NCBI GenBank assembly: GCA_017417315.1
Contig: JAFPZK010000004.1
Location: 1 to 40,236, forward strand
Length of the DNA stretch: 40,236 nucleotides
Source: Bacteroidales bacterium
Lineage (GTDB): Bacteria > Bacteroidota > Bacteroidia > Bacteroidales > UBA3824
Direction: 5' to 3'
The notes under the pieces are model-generated. The model ran no database searches. It had not been told where the DNA came from and was given only the letters and a program-made list of their open reading frames with translations. Positions 15,901-23,926 of the stretch are shown piece by piece. The position numbers were made by a program, and so were the translations under genes. Positions within the stretch are counted from its first letter, which is position 1. Each line of letters opens with the position of its first letter.

Positions 15901-17727
15901 AAAGATTTGAGGCATTATGATAAAAAGTTGATTGTCAATACAGAAGCCGAGTTGGATCAACTTAAACTTAAAAATCCGAATCCTTCTATGAAACCGCTCG
16001 TAACGGGAGTAACGTTTGTGTCTTACAAAGATACTTTGATGTTTCCGGCGCAGTCTTCTTCCTTTGAGAACGCTAATGATGTGATTCACGTTAACGAGCC
16101 GGGTATCATTGAGGTTGTTGATTCCAAAATCGATCCTATCGGCATAATTAACATTAACAAAGGCGGTGATATTGACCGATTTGAAAATGCCCTTATAACG
16201 GCAAATTTTGATTCGCTTTATCACAAAATAATGAATACTTCGGTTAAAATTCGCGACAAGTATTATTTTAAAGCCAAAGGTGGTCAATATGAGTACGTTA
16301 ACGAGTCAAAAGATGTTTCGTTCCTCAACCTTGACTCTTTGGAAGTTAGGTTGATAAAACTTGATACGGCTGCTTCTGCGCCCAAAGTTCGGGTTTCGTT
16401 CGGTATCGGTTCTATTGGTCAGGAAGAAAACTTTATGCTTTCTAAGCAGTATGCTTTTTCAGGAAAATACTCGTTTATGGGTCTGACAAAGGGTATAACC
16501 TTCAACGGTTTTGCATATATCCGTCAGAATTGCGACACAACGGTTATGCCGTTTAAGTTTGAGGGTAACCTTGACCCCGACCATATTATCTTCCCGATTT
16601 CAGAACGTGTTATGGACACGGCTAAAAACCGTCTTTACACAGGATTCTTCTTCAACGAGGAGTCTAAAAAACTTTACTCCGTATTTATGGGTAAAAAACA
16701 TAATGCTGAGGACGTAGCCGTTCTTACCGCAAACCGTGGTTTGGATTATTTGGTAGATAAAAATCTTTACGAGGTAGCACCGCCTAAACGGTTGGCAGAT
16801 CCTTTTGTTAACGAAAATTATGTGGCATTTTTGCAAAGAAATTGTAATATAGTAGGAGAGGGGTCTATTAATCCTAATATCAATGTTGACCCGTTGCAGG
16901 TGGTATTGAAAGGTTTTATAACTGACGACAGGGATTTGAAGACGGTTTCGCTTGATGTTATTTCTACGGTCAATTTTGTTATAAAGCAGGATTTCGTGAA
17001 AATGATGGCTGACGATATTTTGGGCGGTGAAAGTTTGACTCCGGTAGATTTGACGGACAGCATTGTTCAGAGAAAACTCGGTATGCTCTGCGGTCGTGAT
17101 ACTTTGTCACGAATTATGAAGGATTATACTTCTACGGGTGTAATTTCTAAAATTCCGGCTTCGCTTTCAAAGACTTTTGTCTTTACGCATTTGTCTTTGA
17201 AGTATGATACGCTTTATCATTCTTACCGTTCGCTCGGCAGAATCGGTGTTGCATATATCGGCGAGAAGGCTGTTAACAGGTTTATGGAAGGCAAGGTCGA
17301 AATTATTTCCAATAAGAAAAAAGGCGACCAAATAACGATTTATCTTGAACCTGAAAGAGGTAAGTGGTATTACTTCAATTATAGTATGGGTATGTTGTAT
17401 TGTCTGTCTTCTAACGCGGAGTTCAATGATAAGATTGTCAACATGAAAGAAAAAGACCGTTCAATGAAATTGAAGGGCGTTGATTATCAGTATCTTGTTG
17501 CTAACGATGAGGCGAAAATCAAGTTTGTGAGGTCGTTCAGTAATGCTGCTCCCGTTCCTGTGGACAACGATTTGGACGATTTTGAAAAGAATATCGAATC
17601 CGAAAATCAAGGCGGTGATGAAACGGAAGTTAAGTCGGAAGAAAAAACATCAGAACCGACTGAACCTCAGCAGCCTCAGCAGCCTGTAAAAGAGGAGGAA
17701 GAAGAACAAGATTTTATTGACGAATAG
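12925..17727 (+). CDS. 1600-residue secreted protein of unknown function
   Basis: ATG 12925 opens a signal peptide (MKFLKQILLSLVFLVFSISV, cleavage after FAQ), so the protein is exported. Residues 25-130 are helical. Most of the rest alternates short beta-like strands with turns, including repeated stretches such as GVYDAKNHVWKGKKGRVDW and GVRLKYNGETGELVLYK. There is a small helical insert near residues 480-530 (TTTGTTLAETQVHQILLRL). The last 45 residues are a Glu/Pro/Gln-rich tail ending KEEEEEQDFIDE. No enzyme motif, transmembrane barrel end or sorting domain is evident. The strand-rich layout suggests a long beta-sandwich or beta-helix periplasmic or outer-membrane protein. It lies 2 bases before rsmE, so the two are probably co-transcribed. 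Likely a conserved Bacteroidota orphan; I cannot name it. Confidence 0.85.
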   Translation: MKFLKQILLSLVFLVFSISVFAQGGDVFTANADLSKQVESFISAKTTENKEEVKKFTDKLQTGVFPQAQLENIVSLMNLYVKKRANPAPHMVNLIKTIGAFWAKNRSNDFASWHAYLTKMMGQQNLPVSRINEVVVFTYNLLAYNSLEMIGNKNWYLSSSNYKMNFLLSDNGEDIITVTSEGTDLRCREKDDSTLVIYSTTGVYDAKNHVWKGKKGRVDWRRGNLSPDSIYAELSDYTIDTKGDHYSADNIIFYNKKFFKTGLKGSLEDKVVLAGTGEKARYPQFKGSEYDLELPNFIDGVDYRGGYSQSGVIFTGTALNDSVGLAHLIFKRAGKPFIDAATSNVVFGSSKLESKSVRITINIADTVIEHPGVRLKYNGETGELVLYKFNAHGLEEAKYTDYYHRLFIDVNQIEWQREDTMLFFATRPAAPVDYALFQSIDYFSPAEYNEMQGRAAMHPLILLKKYWAEELQGNISAYSMKSLQKFIMTTTGTTLAETQVHQILLRLSFGGFIEYDTKTKTIYRFNQKLFDWISMNTGDRDYSDISMQSSCGRDCINAELNLNDNKLTIYNVAKVDLSQRRRVRILPDSAITVSRNLYVDFRGKVQAGLVDVYGKDFNFDYTKFMLNINKADSMAILSVGKTQDGKKAKIDSVRSVLEHIVGFINIDRPNNKSGYNKKIKTPDNFYPMLTTTDTSYVYYDRLVSKYYERDIFHMTIYPFKLDSLNSIQLSSIKEKAKGEFVSGIFPVLKVPLTVQPDLSLGFVRETSKEGMNLFNGKAVFYSLIALNARGLNGDGDIHYLTSVAKSKQFIFYPDSVYGDCFSVNIKGVKASEIGQIKDVKTEYPNVYSDTVELYWKPHDDIFSVVTQDMPLKLYDKSVAFYGKLDLMPIKMEAQGEMLLNGDGLFSDYFSLKNITFSADSAVLCNFDEKRPDDNMGHFYTDRYNASYDLAAKYAQFISCNDWAKFVYFPNHKYKQRTDFFRYDLAGHSFEFGKDLRHYDKKLIVNTEAELDQLKLKNPNPSMKPLVTGVTFVSYKDTLMFPAQSSSFENANDVIHVNEPGIIEVVDSKIDPIGIININKGGDIDRFENALITANFDSLYHKIMNTSVKIRDKYYFKAKGGQYEYVNESKDVSFLNLDSLEVRLIKLDTAASAPKVRVSFGIGSIGQEENFMLSKQYAFSGKYSFMGLTKGITFNGFAYIRQNCDTTVMPFKFEGNLDPDHIIFPISERVMDTAKNRLYTGFFFNEESKKLYSVFMGKKHNAEDVAVLTANRGLDYLVDKNLYEVAPPKRLADPFVNENYVAFLQRNCNIVGEGSINPNINVDPLQVVLKGFITDDRDLKTVSLDVISTVNFVIKQDFVKMMADDILGGESLTPVDLTDSIVQRKLGMLCGRDTLSRIMKDYTSTGVISKIPASLSKTFVFTHLSLKYDTLYHSYRSLGRIGVAYIGEKAVNRFMEGKVEIISNKKKGDQITIYLEPERGKWYYFNYSMGMLYCLSSNAEFNDKIVNMKEKDRSMKLKGVDYQYLVANDEAKIKFVRSFSNAAPVPVDNDLDDFEKNIESENQGGDETEVKSEEKTSEPTEPQQPQQPVKEEEEEQDFIDE

Positions 17728-17729
17728 AG

Positions 17730-18467
17730 ATGAAAGAAAATCTTCATATTTTTTACGTGCCGGAGGCTGCGACTGCCTCTGCCGGCACACTTATATATTT
17801 AAGTGAGGAAGAGGCTGCACATTGCAGCCGTGTTTTAAGACTAAAAACCTCGGACTTTATAACCGTCATTGACGGCAAAGGCAAGATGTACACGGCGCAA
17901 CTGTCAGAGTGTCGTAAAGATACGGTCTCGGCAGTGATAACGGAAGTTTTTACTGACGTTTATCAGTGTCCTTATTACAATCATATCGGCATTGCGCCGA
18001 CAAAAAACATAGACCGTTTTGAATGGTTTGTTGAAAAGGCGGCGGAGTTTGGTATCGACGAAATCACGCCGCTTCTTTGTCAACACAGCGAAAGAAAAGT
18101 TTTGAAATTAGACCGTGTGGAAAAAATCCTCGTTTCTGCTATAAAACAAAGCGGAAACGCTGTTATGCCGAAATTAAACCCGCTGACACCTTTTGACAGT
18201 TTTATGAAAAACGTTGCCGCTGAGAGTGCCGTAAAACTTATTGCGCATTGTGAAAGTGGTATGGAAAAAGTTTTTTTCGGGAACGCCGTCAAAAAAGCAG
18301 AACGTTCAATTACTTTAATTGGTCCGGAGGGAGATTTTTCGTTAGAAGAAATCGCTTTGGCGTTAAAGTCGGGGTTCAAAGCCGTAACTCTCGGACAGAC
18401 AAGGCTTAGGACAGAAACAGCCGGAGTTTCGGTTTGTGCATTTTTGTCGTGCATTAATAATTCGTAG
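17730..18467 (+). CDS. rsmE: 16S rRNA (uracil(1498)-N(3))-methyltransferase
   Basis: 245 residues. It has the SPOUT-class fold with the trefoil-knot SAM motifs LIGPEGDFSLEEIALA and VTLGQTRLRTETAGV near the C-terminus. EEAAHCSRVLRLKTSDFITV is the N-terminal RNA-binding domain and CQHSERKVLKLDRVEKIL the central motif. It methylates U1498 of 16S rRNA. Start ATG 17730 lies 2 bases after the stop of the large secreted protein, implying translational coupling or one transcript. Confidence 0.95.
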   Translation: MKENLHIFYVPEAATASAGTLIYLSEEEAAHCSRVLRLKTSDFITVIDGKGKMYTAQLSECRKDTVSAVITEVFTDVYQCPYYNHIGIAPTKNIDRFEWFVEKAAEFGIDEITPLLCQHSERKVLKLDRVEKILVSAIKQSGNAVMPKLNPLTPFDSFMKNVAAESAVKLIAHCESGMEKVFFGNAVKKAERSITLIGPEGDFSLEEIALALKSGFKAVTLGQTRLRTETAGVSVCAFLSCINNS

Positions 18468-18551
18468 AAAAAAAGTGTAAAAAAATTTGCGGAAAAAAAA
18501 TTATTGCGTTATTTTTAGCAAAAATTTTTTAACCTATAATTTAATAACAAC

Positions 18552-19091
18552 ATGGATATTCAAGCAATTATTAAACAAGTACTCTCTTTGGCAGACCTTG
18601 TTATCAAAAATCCTTCTACCTCGGTTAAATCTTCGGGTATTGACCTTTCAAGTTTGATTCAGATGGCGGGCGGACTTTTAGGCGGCTCTAATTCAGGACA
18701 GCAACAATCTTCGGGCGGCTCGGCATTAGGTTCTATTTTGGGCGGCGTAGTAGCTTCGGGTGCCTTAGGCGGACTTTTAGGCGGCAGTAACAGCAATCAG
18801 CAGCAACAACAGCAGGAATCGTCAGCAGGCTCGGCACTCGGCTCTATTCTCGGCAGCGCAATATCTTCGGGAGCATTAGGCGGACTTTTAGGTGGCGGCT
18901 CACAACAACAGCAAAGTCAGCAACAGTCTTCGGGCGGTCTCGGAGATTTGCTCGGACAACTGACTTCAAGGGCAGGAACGATTACGAATATGCTTAACGG
19001 CTCTAATTCGTCAAACCTTTCGTCAGACCAAAAAACAAACCTCGGCGATGTATTAAATATTGTCAATATCGCAAAAGGGTTTATTAAATAA
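18552..19091 (+). CDS. Gly/Ser/Gln-rich glycine-zipper protein
   Basis: 179 residues with a folded-looking N-terminus (MDIQAIIKQVLSLADLVIKN), a low-complexity centre and a helical C-terminus (GDVLNIVNIAKGFIK). The centre has two near-identical repeats of about 43 residues: Q-rich, then SALGSILG, then ASGALGGLLGG, so hydrophobic GxxxG-type glycine zippers alternate with polar Q/S/G linkers. There is no signal peptide. Such sequences can self-assemble or insert into membranes. The gene stands alone after rsmE and ends in a strong terminator. No family recognised. Confidence 0.8.
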   Translation: MDIQAIIKQVLSLADLVIKNPSTSVKSSGIDLSSLIQMAGGLLGGSNSGQQQSSGGSALGSILGGVVASGALGGLLGGSNSNQQQQQQESSAGSALGSILGSAISSGALGGLLGGGSQQQQSQQQSSGGLGDLLGQLTSRAGTITNMLNGSNSSNLSSDQKTNLGDVLNIVNIAKGFIK

Positions 19092-19104
19092 ACAAAATAT
19101 GTAG

Positions 19105-19146
19105 CGGGATTTTTTTTGACTTTTAATCAAAAAGAATCCCGTTTTT
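19105..19146 (+). terminator. Terminator of the glycine-zipper gene
   Basis: CGGGATT... at 19105 pairs with ...AATCCCG ending at 19141, extended through an A/T-rich stem (TTTTTGA with TCAAAAA), and is followed by TTTTT. Confidence 0.85.
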
Positions 19147-19206
19147 AGTTTTTTATTCTCTTTGTACCTTTCTTTTTAGAAAAAAAATGCAAAATTTCAT
19201 TTTCGA

Positions 19207-19237
19207 TTGGTTGATAATTCTAAAACCTTTATCTTTG
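19207..19237 (+). promoter_or_regulatory. cysK promoter
   Basis: TTGG at 19207-19210 and TATCTTTG at 19230-19237, about 20 bases apart, form a near-consensus Bacteroidota promoter about 47 bases before the cysK start. Confidence 0.65.
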
Positions 19238-19284
19238 TATCGTTATTTAAAAATTTAGAATGTTAAACTAAAAACTATAAGAAA

Positions 19285-20220
19285 ATGAGTAAAATTATCG
19301 AAAGCACATTGGATTTAATCGGCAAAACGCCGCTTCTTCATCTTAACAAGTATACCGCAAAAGCGGACGTTAAAGATGTTAACATTTATGCAAAACTCGA
19401 ATATCTTAACCTTTCGGGTTCGGTAAAAGACAGAATCGCTCTGGCGATGATTGAAGATGCCGAAAAGAAAGGTCTTTTGAAACCGGGTGCAACAATCATT
19501 GAACCGACCTCTGGAAATACCGGTATCGGACTTGCTGCCGTTGCAGCCGCAAAAGGTTATAGGGCTATTTTAACGCTTCCCGAAACAATGAGCGTTGAAC
19601 GCAGAACACTTCTTAAAGCATACGGTGCTGAAATCGTCCTCACCGAAGGCGCAAAAGGTATGAAAGGCGCAATCGCAAAAGCAGACGAACTCAACAAAGA
19701 AATTGAAGGCTCAATAATTCTCGGACAATTTGTCAACCCCGCTAACCCCGCAATTCATAGGGCTACAACCGGTCCTGAAATTTGGGACCAAACTGACGGA
19801 AAAGTCGATATTTTTGTCGCAGGTGTCGGTACGGGCGGTACTTTGACGGGAGTAGGAGAATATTTGAAATCTCAAAACCCGAATGTAAAAGTCGTTGCCG
19901 TAGAACCCGCAACATCGCCCGTTTTGTCGAAAGGCACAGCAGGTGCGCATAAAATTCAAGGTATCGGCGCAGGTTTTGTGCCAGAGACTTTGAACACGAA
20001 AATTTATGACGAGGTTATCGCAATAGAAAATGAAGATGCTTTCAAAGAAGGCAGAGAGTTTGCCGTAAGCGAAGGTGTTTTGGTCGGAATTTCTTCCGGT
20101 GCGGCACTTAAAGCAGCCGTTATTTTGGCTCAAAGACCTGAAAACAAAGGCAAAAATATCGTTGTTCTTCTTCCTGATTCAGGCGACAGATATTTGTCAA
20201 CTCCGCTCTTCCAAGGTTAA
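19285..20220 (+). CDS. cysK: Cysteine synthase A (O-acetylserine sulfhydrylase)
   Basis: 311 residues, full length. This PLP enzyme makes L-cysteine from O-acetylserine and sulfide. The PLP lysine lies in [11 protein letters not shown], the substrate loop is [12 protein letters not shown], the phosphate-binding loop is [15 protein letters not shown], and the PLP-ring serine region is [12 protein letters not shown]. The start is ATG 19285 ([20 protein letters not shown]). It is monocistronic, between its own promoter and a strong terminator. Confidence 0.96.
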   Translation: MSKIIESTLDLIGKTPLLHLNKYTAKADVKDVNIYAKLEYLNLSGSVKDRIALAMIEDAEKKGLLKPGATIIEPTSGNTGIGLAAVAAAKGYRAILTLPETMSVERRTLLKAYGAEIVLTEGAKGMKGAIAKADELNKEIEGSIILGQFVNPANPAIHRATTGPEIWDQTDGKVDIFVAGVGTGGTLTGVGEYLKSQNPNVKVVAVEPATSPVLSKGTAGAHKIQGIGAGFVPETLNTKIYDEVIAIENEDAFKEGREFAVSEGVLVGISSGAALKAAVILAQRPENKGKNIVVLLPDSGDRYLSTPLFQG

Positions 20221-20236
20221 AAATAGTATATAAAAA

Positions 20237-20288
20237 TTGCCGGACATACTACATTAAAAAAACCGTAGTATTGTCCGGCAATTTTTTT
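20237..20288 (+). terminator. cysK terminator
   Basis: A 16-base arm (20237-20252, TTGCCGGACATACTAC) pairs with 20265-20281 with one bulged T and is followed by eight T. It separates cysK from the gldH operon. Confidence 0.9.
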
Positions 20289-20298
20289 TGCCGTTTTG

Positions 20299-20330
20299 TT
20301 TGGCAGTTTGAGTTTATAACATTAAATTTG
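20299..20330 (+). promoter_or_regulatory. Promoter of the gldH-trmB operon
   Basis: TTTG (20299-20302) and TAAATTTG (20323-20330) are spaced by 20 bases, close to the Bacteroidota consensus, and lie 21 bases before the gldH start. Confidence 0.65.
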
Positions 20331-20351
20331 CAGTGTAAAAAACATACGGTT

Positions 20352-20825
20352 ATGAGAAAATTTCTATTGATTTTAACGGCTGCTTTTCTGACCGTCTCTT
20401 GCAATAGGGACAGAATTTACGGCGAGATGACTGACATTCCTGATATGGTTTGGGATATGAACAAAATCGCTAAATTTGAAGTCCCTGTTGAAGACATCAA
20501 CACTCCGTACAATATTAAAGTGGAGTTGAGAGTGGTTGATTTTTATCAGTTCAGCAATTTGTATCTTTTTTTGCGGACTGAATCTCCGTCTAAAAAAACT
20601 CTCGCGGATACCTTGGAATGTATACTTTATGACGACAAAGGTAATTCGCTGACTAACTCTAAAATGCGTTTCGGCGAGTTGGAAGATTACGAATTTACTT
20701 TCAAGGAAAGCGTAAAATTTGCAGAAAAAGGCGTTTATACCTTTTACATTCAGCACGGAATGAGGCTCGAACAATTGCCGTTTGTAAAAGAAATAGGATT
20801 AACCGTAGAAAAACTTAAAGAATAA
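20352..20825 (+). CDS. gldH: GldH-family lipoprotein
   Basis: 157 residues from ATG 20352; an in-frame extension upstream would start inside the cysK terminator and is rejected. The lipobox TVSC puts the lipidated Cys at residue 17. The body matches the gliding-motility lipoprotein GldH family: YNIKVELRVVDFYQFSNLYL, TLADTLECILYDDKGN, FAEKGVYTFYIQHGMRLEQL. GldH was defined in Flavobacterium gliding. Homologues are widespread in non-gliding Bacteroidales, where the role is unclear. It lies 1 base before trmB and heads a four-gene run. Confidence 0.82.
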   Translation: MRKFLLILTAAFLTVSCNRDRIYGEMTDIPDMVWDMNKIAKFEVPVEDINTPYNIKVELRVVDFYQFSNLYLFLRTESPSKKTLADTLECILYDDKGNSLTNSKMRFGELEDYEFTFKESVKFAEKGVYTFYIQHGMRLEQLPFVKEIGLTVEKLKE

Positions 20826-20826
20826 T

Positions 20827-21531
20827 ATGTCAAAGAACAAACTTGAAAAATTTGCACAAATGGCTGAATTTAAGAATGTTATTCAGCCGGAAGATATAAA
20901 GGACGAAAATTTCGGATTAAAAGGTTTTTGGGCGGAGAAGTTTTTTAAAAATTCTCAACCTATAACGCTTGAACTCGGTTGCGGCAAAGGAGAATACACC
21001 GTCGGTTTAGGCTCGGTTACGCCTGAAAAAAATTTTATCGGTGTTGACATAAAAGGCGCGAGAATTTACACCGGCGCAAAAGCCGCCTTGGAAAACGGTT
21101 ACGAAAACGTCGGCTTTTTGCGTACCCGAATTGATATGATTGACAATTTTTTTGCTCAGGACGAGGTTTCGGAAGTGTGGATAACATTTCCCGACCCTCA
21201 GCCTAAAAAACAAAACAAAAGGCTTACAAGTGCGTATTTCTTGAATCTTTACCGTAGAATTTTGAAAGACGGTGCGTTAATACGCCTTAAAACCGACAGC
21301 CGTCTGCTGCATTTTTACACCTTGGAACTCTTGAAACAGAACAACATAACGCCGAGAGTTCATACTGACGATTTGTATGCTTCTAATTGTCTTGACAGCA
21401 CCTCGTTGTCTATAAAAACTTATTACGAAAAACAGTTTTTGGCAGAGGGTAAAAAAATCACATATCTTGATTTCGTTTTTGATAAAAACAAAGAGTTTAT
21501 AGAGATTCCGAAATTTGTTTTTGAACAATAA
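20827..21531 (+). CDS. trmB: tRNA (guanine-N7-)-methyltransferase
   Basis: 234 residues. This SAM-dependent enzyme makes m7G46 in tRNA. Class I motifs: LELGCGKGEYTVGL (SAM), FIGVDIKGARIYTGAK (acidic loop) and the TrmB signature VWITFPDPQPKKQNKRLT. The start ATG 20827 follows the gldH stop by one base. The last base of its stop codon is the first base of the next start codon. Confidence 0.95.
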   Translation: MSKNKLEKFAQMAEFKNVIQPEDIKDENFGLKGFWAEKFFKNSQPITLELGCGKGEYTVGLGSVTPEKNFIGVDIKGARIYTGAKAALENGYENVGFLRTRIDMIDNFFAQDEVSEVWITFPDPQPKKQNKRLTSAYFLNLYRRILKDGALIRLKTDSRLLHFYTLELLKQNNITPRVHTDDLYASNCLDSTSLSIKTYYEKQFLAEGKKITYLDFVFDKNKEFIEIPKFVFEQ

Positions 21532-22679
21532 TGGAGGTAAAAAAAGGGATAAATATATTCGGAAAACTATCGTCGCTGCTAAAAAAAATAAACCTTACGG
21601 TAACTATTCTTTTGGTGTTATCGACATTGTTTTCATATAGTTCGATGGTTTTGAGTCCGGCGAAATACACTCTCCTACCCGCTTTGGCGGGAATGGCTTT
21701 TCCGTATATTTTAATTGTTGACGTTTTGTATGCCTTGTTGCTGATTTTAACCAAAAAATGGACTTCGCTTTTGATGATTGCCGTTATTGCAGGAGGGTAC
21801 AAAATGATTGATTTCACAGTTCAGTTAAACCCTCTGAATTATATCGACGATTTTTCGAAAGAAGACTCCTCGTTTAGTTTTATGTCGTTCAACGTCAGGT
21901 TGTTAGACCGTTATAATTGGATTGACAGCAAAGGCGGCACAAAAAATAAAATTTTTGAATTCTTGAAATACGAAAGCCCTGACATCGTATGTTTTCAGGA
22001 GTTTTTCAACAACTCAAAAGACAGCGTTACAAATGCCGATTTAATCAGCGGAATACTTCAAACGCCATACGTTATAAGGGATTATGATTCTTCGGACACA
22101 GACCATAAAACGGATAAAGGGTATATTGTATTTTCAAAATACAAAATTTTCAACAAGCGTCATATTTTTGATTTCACGGGAAATCTTATCGGAATGAGTG
22201 TTGATGCGGACGTTTACGGCAAAAAAGCCAGAATTTTTAATGTCCACTTAAAATCAATAAAACTCGGTTATGACGACTACGATTTTATTGACAAAATAGA
22301 AAATACTAACAATAAAGAAAAAATTTCGGGTTGGGGGAATATTTTTTCCAAAATGTCTTCGGCATATAAAATCCGTGTAAAACAGGCAGTTATGATTGAT
22401 TCGCTGATTTCATTATCGCCGTATCCGGTGATTTTGTGCGGAGATTTCAACGAGCCGCCGGCCTCGTATACGTATTGGCATATACGACACGGTTTTAAGG
22501 ACGCTTTTTGCGAATCGGGAACGGGTTTCGGCGGAACGATGAGGGTAAAATTCTTGACTTTTAGAATAGATTATATTCTTCATTCTCAAAAACTTAGCAG
22601 CAAGAGATTCCGTACTCATACCGAAAACTTGTCAGACCATTATCCTATAAGTTGTAAATTCAAATTTTTTGAAGAATGA
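21531..22679 (+). CDS. Membrane-anchored EEP-family phosphohydrolase
   Basis: 382 residues. Three hydrophobic segments lie in the first about 105 residues (VTILLVLSTLFSYSSMVL, PALAGMAFPYILIVDVLYALLLIL, SLLMIAVIAGGY), followed by a C-terminal EEP catalytic domain. Its motifs are FSFMSFNVRLL, DIVCFQEFF (metal Glu), FNVHLKS (His), VILCGDFNEPPASY (Asp/Asn) and LSDHYPISC (Asp-His). The catalytic domain probably faces the periplasm. It is fused by a 1-base overlap to trmB and a 4-base overlap to the glycosyltransferase, so the three are co-translated. The arrangement with three N-terminal helices is common in Bacteroidota; the substrate is unknown. Confidence 0.88.
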   Translation: MEVKKGINIFGKLSSLLKKINLTVTILLVLSTLFSYSSMVLSPAKYTLLPALAGMAFPYILIVDVLYALLLILTKKWTSLLMIAVIAGGYKMIDFTVQLNPLNYIDDFSKEDSSFSFMSFNVRLLDRYNWIDSKGGTKNKIFEFLKYESPDIVCFQEFFNNSKDSVTNADLISGILQTPYVIRDYDSSDTDHKTDKGYIVFSKYKIFNKRHIFDFTGNLIGMSVDADVYGKKARIFNVHLKSIKLGYDDYDFIDKIENTNNKEKISGWGNIFSKMSSAYKIRVKQAVMIDSLISLSPYPVILCGDFNEPPASYTYWHIRHGFKDAFCESGTGFGGTMRVKFLTFRIDYILHSQKLSSKRFRTHTENLSDHYPISCKFKFFEE

Positions 22680-23749
22680 TTTTTTTTCTATCGGTCTCGA
22701 CGGTTTATTTTCTTCTCGTGTTGGTTTGCTGTCTTTGTTTTTACCGTTATAAAACTTCTGAAAATAAGGATTATGACGTAAAAATTTACGTTCTTGTTTC
22801 CGCCAAAAACGAGGCTGAAAACATTGAAAAATTTTTACATTGTATTGAAAATCAGAGTTTTAAAAATTTTACTTTGGTTTTGATTGACGATAATTCTTCG
22901 GACTCAACTTTTGAAAAAGCCTCGGCATACGGCTTAAAAAATCTCGTTTTGAAAAAAAATCCGTTTTCCGGTAAAAAATCCGCTTTGAAATACGGCTTAG
23001 AATTTTGCTCGGGAGAATACGTTTTTTTGACCGATGCGGATTGTTTTCCTGAAAAAGACTGGCTTAAAACGTTGGTTTCAACCATGAAAACTCACAATGC
23101 GGACATGGTGCTTGCGCCGGTGATTATAACGGCCTCTGATTCTGAAAAACGTTTTCAACGCCTTTGGCAGGCGGAAGGTTTTTCGTTTATAACCGTAACT
23201 GCGGGGACGTGTATTTCAGGGCTTCCGGTGATGAGTAACGGCGGCAATATCGGTTATAAAACGGAGTTTTTTAAGAATAACATTTTGGGGCTTAATGCGG
23301 CTTACTCTTCGGGCGACGATATGTTTATGTTGGAGACGGCTCAAAAAATGAAGAAAAAAATCGTTTACGCAAAACTTCCGTCAGCGGTTGTTGAAACACA
23401 AGGCGTTGAAACGATGAAAGCACTGTTTAATCAGCGGTCGAGATGGGTGAGTAAAACGGGCGGTTACAGAGATTTTTTTACGTTGTTTTTTGCTGCAATA
23501 GTCTTTTTTGCGAACATCGACATCATTGCTTTAACGGTGCTTTCGGCGTTGAAAATCGTGAATTTTCAGACGTTTTTGATAGCGTTTTTTTCAAAGTTTT
23601 TGGTTGACTTTTTATCCGTTGAAATTCCTTCAAGATATTACAACCGCCCGCAAAATTTTTCGGATATTTTTATTTTGGCTTTGGTATATCCTTATTATGT
23701 TTTCGGGGCGGTGTTTATGTATTTTGTAAAGGGTTTTAAGTGGAAATAG
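22676..23749 (+). CDS. Family 2 glycosyltransferase, membrane-bound
   Basis: 357 residues. An N-terminal helix (residues 4-22) is followed by a GT-A domain with YVLVSAKNEAENI, LVLIDDNSSDST (nucleotide binding), FLTDADCFP (the metal-binding DxD equivalent), SGDDMFML (acceptor/catalytic acid) and QRSRWVSK (the QxxRW motif of processive transferases). Three or more C-terminal membrane helices follow. This pattern resembles hyaluronan/cellulose-synthase-like and N-glycosyltransferase membrane enzymes that add sugars to lipid or polysaccharide acceptors. The start overlaps the preceding stop (ATGA). It is the last gene of the gldH run. Confidence 0.9.
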   Translation: MIFFLSVSTVYFLLVLVCCLCFYRYKTSENKDYDVKIYVLVSAKNEAENIEKFLHCIENQSFKNFTLVLIDDNSSDSTFEKASAYGLKNLVLKKNPFSGKKSALKYGLEFCSGEYVFLTDADCFPEKDWLKTLVSTMKTHNADMVLAPVIITASDSEKRFQRLWQAEGFSFITVTAGTCISGLPVMSNGGNIGYKTEFFKNNILGLNAAYSSGDDMFMLETAQKMKKKIVYAKLPSAVVETQGVETMKALFNQRSRWVSKTGGYRDFFTLFFAAIVFFANIDIIALTVLSALKIVNFQTFLIAFFSKFLVDFLSVEIPSRYYNRPQNFSDIFILALVYPYYVFGAVFMYFVKGFKWK

Positions 23750-23757
23750 TTTTTTTT

Positions 23758-23834
23758 ACCCGAAAGTGTCATTTTTGTCCCCAAAAAATTACCCGAAAGT
23801 GTCATTTTTTTTCGAAAAATTTTATATATTTTTG
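23758..23834 (+). promoter_or_regulatory. Repeated ACCCGAAAGTGTCATTTTT motif and promoter before the FISUMP locus
   Basis: The 19-base motif occurs at 23758-23776 and again at 23791-23809. The second copy lies inside a 54-base block (23781-23834) that ends in the promoter element TATTTTTG (23827-23834). That block is repeated without any change at 26870-26923. Position and repetition suggest an operator plus promoter for the downstream lipoprotein gene. Confidence 0.65.
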
Positions 23835-23926
23835 TGGAGGAAATTTCTCTCGGGAGTTTTCTTAGAAAAATACTTTTGCGCAAAAAGTTATTTTATTTTT
23901 ATTTTTAACAATTATTTTTTTTACAC

